Shown one piece after another: positions 1-9,418 of a stretch of DNA of 44,941 nt. Numbering within the stretch: position 1 is the stretch's first letter; each line of letters starts with the position of its first letter. The position numbers and the translations under genes are program-made. Source of the DNA: Planctomycetia bacterium (GTDB lineage Bacteria > Planctomycetota > Planctomycetia > Pirellulales > PALSA-1355); contig JACQFF010000166.1 in assembly GCA_016200205.1 (NCBI GenBank), forward strand, positions 1 to 44,941, read 5' to 3'. A model generated the notes under the pieces. That model ran no database searches. It saw only the letters and a list, made by a program, of their open reading frames with translations, and was not told where the DNA came from.

Positions 1-1
1 G

Positions 2-640
2 ACCAGGCCCGAGGACATTCAATTCCGCTTCAATCGCTCTCCCTGGTTGATCGAGGGCAAGCAGCCGTCGGAAGTGATCCGCGAGAATATTCGCCTGGCC
101 GACGTGGCCTTGAAGACCCGTGTCGGCATCACCGCGGCCGGCTTTCGCACGCCGGGCGGGTTTGCCCACGGACTGCTCGACCGTCCCGACATTCAGAGGA
201 TGATTTTGGGTCTGGGATTTACCTGGGTCAGCAGCCTGTATCCCCCCCACCCGGTCGGCGAGGTCGGCAAGGAGCCGACGGAGGAGGTGTTCGCGTCGAT
301 CGTCGCCGCGCAGCCAGTGGCCCAGCCGTTTGTCTACCCCAGCGGCCTGGTGGAAGTACCGATGAGCCCCATCAGCGACATCGGCGCATTTCGCAACGGC
401 CGCTGGAAGTTGGCGTCGTTCATCGAGGCGGTTCGCCGGGGCGTCGAGTGGGCGATCGACAACGGCGCGGCCTACGACTTTCTGTCGCACCCCTCGTGCC
501 TGTATGTGACCGATCCGGAATTCCGCACGATCGACATGGTATGCGACATGGTTCGCAAAGCGGGGAAGCGCGCCGAATTGGTCGGGCTCGACGCGTTGGC
601 CAAGCGCGGATTGAATCGGCCGGCGCCGAAGGCGTCATAG
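2..640 (+). CDS. Polysaccharide deacetylase-type protein, C-terminal part
   Basis: The reading frame is open from the first bases of the window, so the start lies upstream and only the last 212 or so residues are visible. The motif GFRTPGGF and the later segment DFLSHPSCLYV fit the C-terminal half of a NodB-type polysaccharide deacetylase, where an Arg/Pro loop and a late His contribute to the active site. The metal-binding Asp/His-His motifs would lie in the missing N-terminal part. Such enzymes remove acetyl or formyl groups from glycans or related amides. The substrate cannot be told. The gene ends with TAG and is followed by a palindromic repeat. A formamidase or allantoinase-like member of the same fold is an alternative. 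Confidence 0.6.
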   Translation, partial: TRPEDIQFRFNRSPWLIEGKQPSEVIRENIRLADVALKTRVGITAAGFRTPGGFAHGLLDRPDIQRMILGLGFTWVSSLYPPHPVGEVGKEPTEEVFASIVAAQPVAQPFVYPSGLVEVPMSPISDIGAFRNGRWKLASFIEAVRRGVEWAIDNGAAYDFLSHPSCLYVTDPEFRTIDMVCDMVRKAGKRAELVGLDALAKRGLNRPAPKAS

Positions 641-647
641 CGAGATC

Positions 648-740
648 TGCTCCTTCTCACTTTGGGAGAAGGTCGGCATGAGGGGGTGCTTTGGGAGTTC
701 CGGACCCCTCACCCTAGCCCTCTCCCAGCGGGAGAGGGAA
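648..740. repeat. Interspersed palindromic element, copy 1
   Basis: This is a two-hairpin element. The left hairpin is CCTTCTCACTTTGGGAGAAGG and the right hairpin is CCCTCTCCC-AGC-GGGAGAGGG at 718-738. Between them, GAGGGG pairs with CCCCTCACCC. Closely related copies lie at 19129-19221 and 39886-39977. It sits in the convergent gap between the deacetylase and the reductase, so it may also act as a bidirectional terminator. Confidence 0.75.
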
Positions 741-765
741 TCGCACCCGGCCGGTGCATTGCATG

Positions 766-1788
766 TTAACCGGACGCGTCGCCTACTTTCACCAGCCGCT
801 TGCCGGTGTTGTCGCCGCCAAGCATGCCGATGAAGGCTCGCGGCAAGTTCTCAAAGCCCTCGACAATGTCTTCCCGATACTTGAGCTTGCCCTGTTTGAT
901 CCAGCCAGCCATTTCTTCGGCGGCCTCTTGAAAACGATCGGCAAACTGGAACACCAAAAATCCTTCGGCCCGGGCTTGCTTGACGATCAGGGCCCACAGC
1001 CACCGCGGGCCCACTTCGGACTCTTTGACGTTGTATTGCGAGATCTGACCACAAATCGACAGCCGTGCCCGCGGATTCAAAAGCGGTATCACGGCATCTG
1101 TAATCGTGCCGCCGACATTGTCGAAATAAACGTCGATGCCCTTGGGGCACAGCTCTTTCAGTTTCTCGACGTAGTTCTTGGTCGATCGGTAGTTGAACGC
1201 GCCGTCGAAGCCGAGTTCGTTGACGACGTAGCAAACCTTATCATCGCTTCCGGCGATTCCTACGGCGCGACAACCCTTGATCTTGGCGATCTGGCCGACG
1301 ATCGAGCCCACTGCGCCGGCGGCTCCGGAGACCACGACGGTTTCACCACTTTGCGGTTTGCCGATGTCGAGCAGTCCGAAATAGGCGGTCAGCCCGGGCA
1401 TACCCAACACGCCCAGCGCCGTGGAGATCGGGGCCAGGCCGGGGTCCACTTTCCGCGCTCCCTTGCCGTTGGTGACTGTATATTCCTGCCAGCCGAATTC
1501 TCCCTGCACGATCTCGCCCACGGCGAAACGGGGATTGTTCGACTGCACGACTTCGCCCACCACGCCGCCGACCATCACGCCGCCGATCTCGACCGGAGCG
1601 GCATACGATTTGGCATCGTTCATTCGACCGCGCATGTAGGGGTCGACTGAGACATAGAGCGCGTGGACCAGCATTTCGCCGTCATGGGGCGCCAGCGCGG
1701 GCAATTCGACCAGGCGGAAATCCGACTGCTTCGGCATTCCGACCGGACGCGAGGCTAGCGTCCACTTGCGGTTGTTGCGTTTTTCCAT
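766..1788 (-). CDS. NADP-dependent oxidoreductase, MDR superfamily (CurA/LTB4DH type)
   Basis: This 340-residue protein matches the usual length of the zinc-free medium-chain reductases that reduce the double bond of alpha,beta-unsaturated ketones or aldehydes with NADPH (leukotriene B4 12-hydroxydehydrogenase and curcumin reductase group). The N-terminal GroES-like half includes VDPYMRGRMND, a hallmark of the group. The Rossmann half carries VVVSGAAGAVGSIVGQIAK (the dinucleotide loop) at about residues 148-166 and then GIAGSDDK. No catalytic-zinc ligands are seen. The start is ATG at 1788, with no clear Shine-Dalgarno sequence. The protein is expected to be cytosolic, in quinone or aldehyde detoxification. 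It stands alone, convergent with the deacetylase. The family is clear; the substrate is not. Confidence 0.88.
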   Translation of the reverse strand: MEKRNNRKWTLASRPVGMPKQSDFRLVELPALAPHDGEMLVHALYVSVDPYMRGRMNDAKSYAAPVEIGGVMVGGVVGEVVQSNNPRFAVGEIVQGEFGWQEYTVTNGKGARKVDPGLAPISTALGVLGMPGLTAYFGLLDIGKPQSGETVVVSGAAGAVGSIVGQIAKIKGCRAVGIAGSDDKVCYVVNELGFDGAFNYRSTKNYVEKLKELCPKGIDVYFDNVGGTITDAVIPLLNPRARLSICGQISQYNVKESEVGPRWLWALIVKQARAEGFLVFQFADRFQEAAEEMAGWIKQGKLKYREDIVEGFENLPRAFIGMLGGDNTGKRLVKVGDASG

Positions 1789-2057
1789 AGAGGCGTGAAA
1801 TCCGATTTTGAGAGTCGAGAGCGTTTAGTAAGGCGGTTGCTAAGAATGCTCGCGGCCGCGAACTTCGAAGTTCTCCGCGCGTCCTAATTCTCACCTTCCG
1901 AGTGGCCCTTGGCAAATGTACCTGGCGTCCGTTGCAAACGGTGTTTTCCGAGCGCTGCCGCAAAGGGGAAATTGCCGGCTACTTCAACAGCTCCGCCCTG
2001 CGCGGTAAGATATGCGGTCGCCCGTGCTTCGTGCCCTGTTCGAAAAGGGTCCGCCCG

Positions 2058-3446
2058 ATGCTCCATCGACGCGATGCGATGATCCGCTTGGGTCAGGCCG
2101 GCTTGGGGGCATTGACGCTGCCGGGGCTGTTGCGGGCCGAGCAAATCGCGGCGTCGTCTCGCCTGCGGGCCTCGGCCAAAAACTGCATCTTGCTCTATCT
2201 CTGGGGCGGGCCACCACAACAAGACATGTGGGACATGAAGCCCGAGGCCCCCGATGGGATTCGCAGCCAGTTCAAGCCCATCGATACGGTCGTGCCGGGC
2301 ATCCAGATTTGCGATCAGCTCCCCCAGATCGCCCGCCACACCGAAAAGATGGCGATCGTTCGCTCGTTCACCCATCCGAGCAACACGCACGAAGTGGGCG
2401 TCTATCACACCCTGACCGGTAAGATCAACAACACGCTTGCCGTGCCGCGCAACATGCGCAATCGCAATGATTTTCCCAACACGGGCGCCGTGGTGTCGTA
2501 TTTCAGTCCGCCTGCGGCAATGCCGGCCAGCGTCACCATTCCGCGCCCGATCGGGCACGACGGAGTCATATACAGCGGGACTTATGCCGGTTTTCTCGGC
2601 GCGCAATACGATCCGATGGAGCTGAAGTCTCCCGGGGAAGTCAACGCGCCGCCGCCGCACAGTCTCGATTTGCTCGACGGCGTCGACGCCAACCGGCTGC
2701 AAGCCCGATGCGGTCTGCTTAAGCTGCTGGAAGATTACGATCGCATTGCCCAGCAGCGAGGCCCGCTGAAAGGTCCGCGAGGGCTCGAGCAATTTCGTGA
2801 GCAGGCATTTCGCATGCTGATGTCGCCCGAAGCGCGCGGCGCATTCGACTTGGCGCGCGAGAATGATCAGTTGCGCGACCGTTATGGGCGGAACGAATAT
2901 GGCGAGAGCTTTTTGTTGGCCCGCCGGCTCGTCGAATCGGGAGTGCGGCTGGTGACGGTGGTCTGGTACTACATTTGCCCCGACGGCAACGTGGCCAACG
3001 TGTGGGACAATCACGGCGGCACGGCCTCACTGGGCGGGATTACCGGCTACCAGATGCTCAAGGAGAAGTACTGCCTGCCGCCCTTGGATCGAGCCTATTC
3101 GGCCCTGTTGGAAGATCTGAGTGCGCGGGGCCTCTTGGACGAAACCCTGGTCGTGATGCTGGGCGAATTCGGCCGCACGCCGAAAATCAACAAGGCTGCG
3201 GGCCGCGACCATTGGGGAGCGTGCCAGTCAGTCGTCCTGGCCGGCGGCGGCATTCGCGGCGGGCAAGTTTATGGAGCCAGCGATCGGCACGCCGCCTATC
3301 CCAAGAACAATCCGGTTTCGCCGGAAGACGTGATCGCCACCATGTATCACGCTCTGGGCATCCCGCCCGAAAGTCTGATCCACGACCGCGAGCATCGCCC
3401 GCACCGGATTTCCGAAGGCCGGCCGTTGGTGGAATTGTTCGTGTAA
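2058..3446 (+). CDS. DUF1501 domain-containing protein
   Basis: This 462-residue protein belongs to the DUF1501 family, which is abundant in planctomycetes and related to the alkaline phosphatase/sulfatase fold. Visible family features are LYLWGGPPQQDMWDMKP near the N-terminus, WDNHGG in the middle, LGEFGRTPKIN and GRDHWGACQSVVLAGGG towards the end. I chose ATG at 2058 because it starts MLHRRDAMIRLGQAGLGALT, a twin-arginine-like signal. A GTG start at 1902 would add 52 residues without family character. AAGGG lies a few bases upstream. Members often sit next to a DUF1549/DUF1553 gene; here none is adjacent. The protein is probably exported. Its substrate and activity are unknown, and no enzymatic role should be assumed. 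Confidence 0.88.
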   Translation: MLHRRDAMIRLGQAGLGALTLPGLLRAEQIAASSRLRASAKNCILLYLWGGPPQQDMWDMKPEAPDGIRSQFKPIDTVVPGIQICDQLPQIARHTEKMAIVRSFTHPSNTHEVGVYHTLTGKINNTLAVPRNMRNRNDFPNTGAVVSYFSPPAAMPASVTIPRPIGHDGVIYSGTYAGFLGAQYDPMELKSPGEVNAPPPHSLDLLDGVDANRLQARCGLLKLLEDYDRIAQQRGPLKGPRGLEQFREQAFRMLMSPEARGAFDLARENDQLRDRYGRNEYGESFLLARRLVESGVRLVTVVWYYICPDGNVANVWDNHGGTASLGGITGYQMLKEKYCLPPLDRAYSALLEDLSARGLLDETLVVMLGEFGRTPKINKAAGRDHWGACQSVVLAGGGIRGGQVYGASDRHAAYPKNNPVSPEDVIATMYHALGIPPESLIHDREHRPHRISEGRPLVELFV

Positions 3447-3466
3447 TGAACTCCCAGGCATGGTGG

Positions 3467-3681
3467 GGTGGCGCCGACAACTTATTGTCGGGGTGCCGTC
3501 GGCACACGAGCTCAGCCGAGCGACGGTTGCGGCCCAAGATTGCTGAGTCTATCGCGACCCTTCTTTTGGAGGTGTCCGGGTGGCGGATTATCGGCACGGT
3601 TGTGGCCCAAGATTGCTGAGTCTATCGCGACAGCAGCCTCTTGCTGCTTCGCAACACCGACAACGAGTTGTCCGTGCCACC
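3467..3681. mobile_element. MITE-like element with inverted ends and an internal direct repeat
   Basis: The ends 3467-3491 and 3657-3681 are inverted copies of a 25-bp sequence (GGTGGCGCCGACAACTTATT... and its complement) with four mismatches. Each end is itself palindromic (CCGACAA..TTGTCGG). Inside are two 35-bp direct repeats, 3524-3558 and 3597-3631, differing at one base, both containing GGCCCAAGATTGCTGAGTCT. No open frame of note lies inside, so it would be non-autonomous. Target-site duplications were not identified with confidence. Confidence 0.6.
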
Positions 3682-4067
3682 CGCGAAGTTCTCAACCAAT
3701 ACGCCCAGCGACGCGGTGTCGCATTTGATATTTGAATCCGCCCACTCCTGCCTTTCACTCCCCGCGCGTTGCCAGCACGACCGGCGAGTGGCGAAAACTT
3801 TTACCTCTTGAGTCGGATCGACTCAATTGACCTGCGCCCTCTCGTGGCACCTTTGCTTGCGGAATAGGCAGTTCTCTCGCGCCGCCGGCTTTTTTCGTGC
3901 GCCGGCTCAATTTAGGTAACGGGCGTCCGGCCTTGTACTTACTCGGCCAACTGCGGCGGCGGCATGCACGCGCGGCGCGGCTTGGCATTGAACTTGCTCT
4001 CTAGCGGGCGTTTCGTGCCGAGGCGGCGGCGCTTGGAGCGTTGTTTTATCCAGGAACCGTGGCCCCG
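3682..4067. other. Non-coding stretch upstream of the nitrate operon
   Basis: No convincing gene on either strand. It includes a short GCCGGC-TTTTTTCGTGC-GCCGGC hairpin at about 3887-3909 and presumably the promoter of the nitrate operon. A near-match to a sigma-54 promoter at 3845-3860 (TGGCAC...TTGC) has one base too many between its halves and was not accepted. Confidence 0.4.
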
Positions 4068-5780
4068 ATGTCGGTCGACGTGAATCACAATTTTGAGCCG
4101 GTCAATGCTAGCGGCTTCTCGCTGGTCGATATGTTGCTCGACGAGCAGCGCCAACCGACGGCCGTGGAGACGTTCGCGCGGCTTCAGGTGGCCGATCGGC
4201 TGCCGACGCAAGAAAAATACTACCGTGAGCTACTGCCGCTGAGCCCGCCACGCCCCGGCGAACAGTATGCGTTCGAGGTCGATCTCGACCGCTGCTCGGG
4301 CTGCAAGGCGTGCGTCACGGCCTGCCACACACTCAACGGCCTGGACGAGAACGAGGTTTGGCGAGACGTGGGATTGTTGCATGGCGGCACGACGGATCTG
4401 CCGGTGTTGCAGCACGTCACGACCGCCTGCCATCATTGCCTGGAACCGGCCTGTCTGATCGCCTGCCCGGTCAACGCCTACGAGAAAGATCCGTTGACCG
4501 GCATCGTCAAGCATCTGGATGACCAGTGCTTTGGCTGTCAATACTGCGTGCTGGCGTGTCCCTACGACGTGCCGAAATTCAATAAGAAAAAGGGCATCGT
4601 GCGCAAGTGCGACATGTGCAGTCAGCGGCTGGCTGTGGGCGAAGCCCCGGCCTGCGTGCAGGCTTGCCCTCACGAGGCGATCCGCATCAAGGTCGTCGAT
4701 CGGCAAGACGTGGCCCACGACTGCGAATCGAGCCTGTTCCTTCCCGGCGCTCCCGATCCGCAGTTGACCCTGCCGACCACGAACTACAAATCGCGCCGGC
4801 CGCTGCCGCGCAACACGTTGCCCGTCGACTACTTTCGGGTGCGGCGTGAAGACAGCCATTTGCCGCTGGTGCTGATGCTCGTGCTTACGCAGCTTTCGGT
4901 GGGCGCGTTTTTGATTGATCTCCTGCTCAAGTCGATCGTGACGTTCGACCGGGAAGTGCTCTTCGCGGTGCATCCAGTGCATTGCGCGGCGGCGCTGCTT
5001 TTTGGAGTGACGGCCTTGGCTTCGAGCACCTGTCATCTCGGACGCCCCCTGTATGCCTTTCGGGCCGTGCTGGGCTTAAGGCATTCTTGGCTGAGCCGCG
5101 AGATCGTGGCTTTCGGCCTGTTTTCGGCGCTGGCCGGCCTATATGCTTGCTCGAGTTGGCTCTGGCCCACGGCCCAAGAAAATGTTTCGCTGACCAAGGC
5201 CCTCGGAGCGGCCGTGGTCGGCTCGGGTGTGCTGGCGGTATTCTGCTCGGCGATGGTCTATCAGGCCACGCGCCGCCCGTTCTGGAATGCCGTCGGCGTC
5301 AACACGAAGTTTTTCTTGACCACGGCTTGGCTGGGTCTGGCCGCCGCGTTGCTCACCTCGATGATTGCCGTCGGCTGGTCCGGTTCGCTTTCCGCAAGCC
5401 AGGCGTTGACCGCTTATGGCGAGTTGCTGTGCAAGCTGCTGCTGGGGGTCAGTGCCGCCAAATTGACATTCGAGAGCCTGACCTTTTTGCACCTGCGAGC
5501 CAAGCACACCACGCCGCTGAAGCGGACGGCCTTGCTCCTGGTCGGTCCTCTGGCCGGCGTGACCTGGAAGCGCTTTGGCCTGGGCGCTGTCGGCGGCTTG
5601 GCGCTGCCTGCGCTGCTGTTGCAGTCACAGACGTTTCGCCCCGGGCCGGGCTTCAGCGACCAGGCCATCGCCCTGATCGTCAGCGGTCTGTTTCTGGCTT
5701 CGCTGGCGGGCGAGTTGCTGGAGCGCTACCTGTTCTTCGTCGCCGCCGTCGCGCCTCGCATGCCAGGAGGGCTCGCATAA
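4068..5780 (+). CDS. Fused Fe-S electron-transfer and membrane-anchor subunit (DmsB-DmsC type) of nitrate reductase
   Basis: The 570-residue protein joins two subunits that are separate in DMSO reductase. Residues 70-205 hold sixteen cysteines for four [4Fe-4S] clusters: C76/79/82/86 ([11 protein letters not shown]), C121/124/129/133, C154/157/160/164 ([11 protein letters not shown]) and C181/184/196/200. Residues from about 265 to 560 form roughly eight hydrophobic helices like the quinol-oxidising anchor DmsC. No twin-arginine signal is present, so the clusters should face the cytoplasm. The gene overlaps the nitrate reductase gene by one base (TAATG), so the two are translationally coupled. 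The inferred role is passing electrons from the quinol pool to the nitrate reductase. ATG at 4068 is preferred to TTG at 4041. Family assignment is firm; the quinol role is inferred. Confidence 0.85.
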   Translation: MSVDVNHNFEPVNASGFSLVDMLLDEQRQPTAVETFARLQVADRLPTQEKYYRELLPLSPPRPGEQYAFEVDLDRCSGCKACVTACHTLNGLDENEVWRDVGLLHGGTTDLPVLQHVTTACHHCLEPACLIACPVNAYEKDPLTGIVKHLDDQCFGCQYCVLACPYDVPKFNKKKGIVRKCDMCSQRLAVGEAPACVQACPHEAIRIKVVDRQDVAHDCESSLFLPGAPDPQLTLPTTNYKSRRPLPRNTLPVDYFRVRREDSHLPLVLMLVLTQLSVGAFLIDLLLKSIVTFDREVLFAVHPVHCAAALLFGVTALASSTCHLGRPLYAFRAVLGLRHSWLSREIVAFGLFSALAGLYACSSWLWPTAQENVSLTKALGAAVVGSGVLAVFCSAMVYQATRRPFWNAVGVNTKFFLTTAWLGLAAALLTSMIAVGWSGSLSASQALTAYGELLCKLLLGVSAAKLTFESLTFLHLRAKHTTPLKRTALLLVGPLAGVTWKRFGLGAVGGLALPALLLQSQTFRPGPGFSDQAIALIVSGLFLASLAGELLERYLFFVAAVAPRMPGGLA

Positions 5781-8032
5781 TGATTCGGCAAACACTGCGA
5801 CAAACGGTCGCACAACTCACTTCCGTGCTGCACCAGCGCGACGGCCAGCGGACCCGCCAACTGCTGCTTAGCCCGGGCCAATTCGGCTTGGGACTCGTGC
5901 CCGAGCGGCGGCAACCCGACGCGATTACCAGCATGGTCTGCGGCTACTGCTCAACGGGATGCAGTCTCGACGTTCACCTGCAGGATGGGCAGGCAATCAA
6001 TCTCACGCCGACGAGCGAATATCCCGTGAACTTGGGCATGGCCTGTCCGAAGGGCTGGGAATCGCTCCGTGTGCTCGACTCGCCCGACCGCGCCACGACG
6101 CCGCTCTTGAAGAACCAGCGCGGCCGGCTCGAAGCGGTCGGTTGGGATACCGCGCTGCGGACGTTCGTCGAGCGAATCAAGCAGATACAAGCCCAGCATG
6201 GTGCCGAGTCGGTCGCATTCATCAGCACCGGCCAGATTGCCACGGAAGAAATGGCGCTGCTCGGGGCGCTTGCGAAGTTTGGCATGGGTCTGGTTCACGG
6301 CGACGGCAACACTCGGCAATGCATGGCCACGTCGGTCGTGGCCTACAAACAAGCATTCGGTTTCGACGCGCCGCCGTACACCTACCAGGACTTCGAAGAG
6401 TCGGACGTTCTGATGCTGGTCGGGGCCAATTTGTGCCTGGCGCATCCGATCCTGTGGGAGCGCGTGGTGCGTAATCCGCACGATCCGCAAATCATCGTCG
6501 TCGATCCGCGCACCACCGAAACCGCCATGCAGGCCACGCGGCACCTGGCGCTAAAGCCCAAGAGTGACTTGGCCTTGTTCTATGGCTTGGCCCAGGTTCT
6601 TCTTGAAGAGGGCTGGATCGACCGGCTGTTCATTGAGGCTCACACCTCCGGTTTCTCGGAGTTTGCCACGTTCCTGCGGCCGTTCACGCCCGAGGTCGTC
6701 GAAGCGGCCACCGGCATCGACGAAGCCACGCTGCGAGACATCGCCCGCATCATTCACGAGGGCCGCCGCGTCTCGTTCTGGTGGACGATGGGCGTGAACC
6801 AGGGCTACGAGGCGGTGCGCACGGCGCAGGCGATCATCAACCTGGCGCTTATGACCGGCAACATCGGCCGGCCAGGCACCGGCGCCAACTCGATCACGGG
6901 CCAGTGCAACGCGATGGGCTCGCGGCTCTTCAGCAATACCACCAATCTGCTCGGAGGATACGACTTTCTCGACGCCGAGCATCGTCGCAAGGTGGCCAAC
7001 ATTCTGGGCATTGACGACGCGTGCATCCCCAGCCGGAACAGTTGGGCCTACCACGAAATCGTCGAAGGCATTCTGCAAGGCAAAATCAAGGGTCTATGGA
7101 TCATCGCCACCAATCCGGCCCATTCATGGATTAACCAGGGTCAGTTGCACGACATTCTCGGGCGGCTCGATTTTCTCGCCGTGCAGGACATGTATCACAA
7201 CACCGAGACGGCCCGGCGGGCGGACCTCGTGCTTCCAGCGGCGGCCTGGGGCGAGAAGGAAGGAACCTTCATCAACTCCGAGCGGCGCATCGGCACGATC
7301 AAGAAAGTCCGCCAGGCGCCCGGCATGGCACTGGCCGACTTTTCGATCTTTCGGCTGATCGCGCACTATTGGGGCTGCGCCGAACTGCTGTCCGAATGGG
7401 ACTCGCCGCCGGCCGTGTTTCAGATTCTCAAGCGATTGTCCGCAGGGCAGCCATGCGACATCAGCGGCATCGAAGATTACCAAATGCTGGACCGGCTGGG
7501 CGGCATTCAGTGGCCGTTCCCATCCGACGATCCGCCCTCCGAACAGCAACGGCGCCTCTTTGCCGACGGCCGGTTTTATCATCCCGACGGCCGGGCCAGA
7601 TTCCTCTTCGAAGCTCCGCGGCCCATGCCTGAGCCGCCGAACAATAAGTATCCGTTCCTGTTGTTGACCGGTCGCGGCAGCGCCTCGCAATGGCACACGC
7701 AGACGCGGACTCGCCAGTCGCCCGTGCTGCGAAAACTTTGTCCGCAGGAGATCTACGTCGAGATCAATCCGCTCCACGCCCGCGAGTTGGCGATCAAGCC
7801 GAACGAATTGGTGCTTGTCGAATCGCAGCGGGGATGCCTCTGGGCGAAGGCCTTTCTGACGGCGACCGTGCGGCCGGGCCAGGTCTTCATTCCGATGCAC
7901 TACGACGCCACGAATCAATTGACCGACGCCGTGTTCGATCCTTATTCCAAACAGCCCTCCTACAAAGCGTGCGCGGTGCGTATCCGCCGCGAGAGTGTTT
8001 CCACCAAATCGACATCACGCGGGCGGCCGTGA
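5780..8032 (+). CDS. nasA: Molybdopterin nitrate reductase, assimilatory type (NasA/NarB)
   Basis: This is the 750-residue catalytic subunit of a bis-MGD molybdoenzyme reducing nitrate to nitrite. The [4Fe-4S] ligands are C54, C57, C61 and C89 (CGYCSTGC ... MACPKGW). The sequence [14 protein letters not shown] places C181 where Nap/Nas enzymes have the Mo-ligating cysteine, which distinguishes it from respiratory NarG (Asp) and DMSO reductase (Ser). The C-terminal pterin-binding domain includes [18 protein letters not shown]. There is no Tat signal, so it should be cytoplasmic. The start ATG overlaps the previous stop and has AGGAGG nine bases upstream. The frame is open for a further 800 bases upstream, but that stretch is the shadow of the anchor gene. 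About 50 residues precede the first Cys, a modest extension. Context with narK and nirBD supports assimilation. Confidence 0.92.
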   Translation: MIRQTLRQTVAQLTSVLHQRDGQRTRQLLLSPGQFGLGLVPERRQPDAITSMVCGYCSTGCSLDVHLQDGQAINLTPTSEYPVNLGMACPKGWESLRVLDSPDRATTPLLKNQRGRLEAVGWDTALRTFVERIKQIQAQHGAESVAFISTGQIATEEMALLGALAKFGMGLVHGDGNTRQCMATSVVAYKQAFGFDAPPYTYQDFEESDVLMLVGANLCLAHPILWERVVRNPHDPQIIVVDPRTTETAMQATRHLALKPKSDLALFYGLAQVLLEEGWIDRLFIEAHTSGFSEFATFLRPFTPEVVEAATGIDEATLRDIARIIHEGRRVSFWWTMGVNQGYEAVRTAQAIINLALMTGNIGRPGTGANSITGQCNAMGSRLFSNTTNLLGGYDFLDAEHRRKVANILGIDDACIPSRNSWAYHEIVEGILQGKIKGLWIIATNPAHSWINQGQLHDILGRLDFLAVQDMYHNTETARRADLVLPAAAWGEKEGTFINSERRIGTIKKVRQAPGMALADFSIFRLIAHYWGCAELLSEWDSPPAVFQILKRLSAGQPCDISGIEDYQMLDRLGGIQWPFPSDDPPSEQQRRLFADGRFYHPDGRARFLFEAPRPMPEPPNNKYPFLLLTGRGSASQWHTQTRTRQSPVLRKLCPQEIYVEINPLHARELAIKPNELVLVESQRGCLWAKAFLTATVRPGQVFIPMHYDATNQLTDAVFDPYSKQPSYKACAVRIRRESVSTKSTSRGRP

Positions 8033-8073
8033 TTGGGCAGCCCGGCTACTCTTAACCTCCTGGAGCGAAGAAT

Positions 8074-9339
8074 ATGCACTTGCGAGATTTTTCCCGTGCC
8101 GGACATTGGCCCACGCTGCTGTGCTCCTTTTTGTACTTCGATATCAGCTTCATGGTCTGGGTGATGCTCGGCGCGTTGGCCAACTCGATTGCACACGAGC
8201 TAGGCTTGTCCGACGCCCAGAAGGGTTTGATGGTCGCGGTGCCGCTGCTGGGTGGAGCCGCGTTGCGCTTGGTCCTGGGACCGCTGTCGGATTACATCGG
8301 CGCGCGGCGCGCCGGCTTGATTGGCCTGACGGCCACCGTGATTCCGCTGCTTTTGGGTTGGTTCTGGGCGACCAGCTTCAGCCAGATCTTGCTGGTCGGC
8401 CTGCTGCTGGGCGTGGCCGGAGCCAGTTTCGCCGTGGCCCTGCCGCTCGCGAGCCGCTGGTATCCGCCCCAATATCAAGGTCTGGCGATGGGCATTGCCG
8501 GCGCCGGCAACAGCGGCACGGCGTTGGCCACGTTCTTCGCGCCGCGCTTGGCGGCAAACTTCGGTTGGCATGCGGTGTTTGGACTGGCTTTGATCCCGGT
8601 GGCCTTCGTGCTCGTACTCTTTGCCTTGTTTGCCAAGGATAGTCCCCAGCGCGCCGCGCCCAAGATGCTGGCCGACTATGTGGGCGTTCTGCGGCTGCAC
8701 GACACCTGGTGGTTCTGCTTCTTCTATAGCGTCACCTTCGGCGGCTTCGTTGGGCTGGCCAGCTTTCTGAATATCTTGTTTCGCGATCAGTACCAACTGA
8801 CGCCCATCGCCGCCGGCAGCTTCGCCACGCTGTGCGTGGTGAGCGGCTCGTTCTTGCGGCCCCTTGGCGGCTACCTGGCGGACCGTTTTGGCGGCATCCG
8901 CATGCTCACGGCCCTCTTCCTGGGCGTGGGCCTGTCGATGGGCGGCCTGGCCACGCTGCCGCCGCTGTTCATTGGCACAGGGCTGTTGTTCGTCACCATG
9001 GGCCTGTTGGGGATGGGCAATGGGGCCGTGTTCCAACTCGTGCCGCAGCGCTTCGCCAGCCAGATCGGCGTCATCACGGGCATCGTCGGCGCGGCGGGCG
9101 GATTCGGCGGCTTCTTGCTGCCGACGCTGCTGGGCACTCTCAAGCAAACCACCGGCACATTCGGCGCCGGCTTCATGATTTTCGCGCTCGTCGGCTTCGC
9201 CGCCGCCGGGGCGGTCGTGTTCGTCAGCCGCGCCTGGGAAGGAGTTTTCATCGCACGCGGTGGTCTTGCGGCGGCGCACGCCCAAAAAAACTGCTCGCAG
9301 CCCGAGGAGATTGGTGCCCTGCAACCCGTCGAGGCGTGA
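8074..9339 (+). CDS. narK: Nitrate/nitrite transporter, NarK/NasA family of MFS
   Basis: This 421-residue polytopic membrane protein is expected to have twelve helices. It carries the two nitrate signatures of the NNP family: GIAGAGNSGTA after helix 4-5 and GLLGMGNGAVFQLVPQRF in the second half. The MFS loop GPLSDYIGARRAG follows helix 2. It would import nitrate, and possibly exchange nitrite, for the reductases encoded on each side. The start is ATG at 8074, 41 bases after the reductase stop, with TGGAGCGAAG upstream as ribosome binding site. It is the third gene of the operon. The family is certain from signatures and context; nitrate import rather than nitrite export is inferred. Confidence 0.93.
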   Translation: MHLRDFSRAGHWPTLLCSFLYFDISFMVWVMLGALANSIAHELGLSDAQKGLMVAVPLLGGAALRLVLGPLSDYIGARRAGLIGLTATVIPLLLGWFWATSFSQILLVGLLLGVAGASFAVALPLASRWYPPQYQGLAMGIAGAGNSGTALATFFAPRLAANFGWHAVFGLALIPVAFVLVLFALFAKDSPQRAAPKMLADYVGVLRLHDTWWFCFFYSVTFGGFVGLASFLNILFRDQYQLTPIAAGSFATLCVVSGSFLRPLGGYLADRFGGIRMLTALFLGVGLSMGGLATLPPLFIGTGLLFVTMGLLGMGNGAVFQLVPQRFASQIGVITGIVGAAGGFGGFLLPTLLGTLKQTTGTFGAGFMIFALVGFAAAGAVVFVSRAWEGVFIARGGLAAAHAQKNCSQPEEIGALQPVEA

Positions 9340-9418
9340 TGGTCGTGTCATTGTCTACGAACCATTTTCAGAACGCGATTGCCGGTCGCGGCTTGATCGA
9401 AACTGGCGGCACCAAGCC

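Noticed and set aside
1884-3014. Long antisense frame opposite the first DUF1501 gene
   Set aside because: It is a GC-rich shadow; the plus-strand frame has clear family motifs and this one has none.
3524-3631. Direct repeats as a CRISPR array
   Set aside because: There are only two 35-bp copies, inside an inverted-repeat element, with no further spacers and no cas genes.
3845-3860. Sigma-54-like promoter (TGGCAC then TTGC) upstream of the nitrate operon
   Set aside because: The spacing between the GG and GC elements is one base longer than the nearly invariant spacing, so it is probably a chance match.
4982-5779. Extension of the nitrate reductase frame 800 bases upstream
   Set aside because: It overlaps the anchor gene in another frame and has no homology-like features; the true start is ATG at 5780 with AGGAGG.
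8200-9351. Long antisense frame opposite narK
   Set aside because: Its composition (Gln/Arg/Glu-rich, no hydrophobic segments) is that of a shadow of a membrane protein gene.
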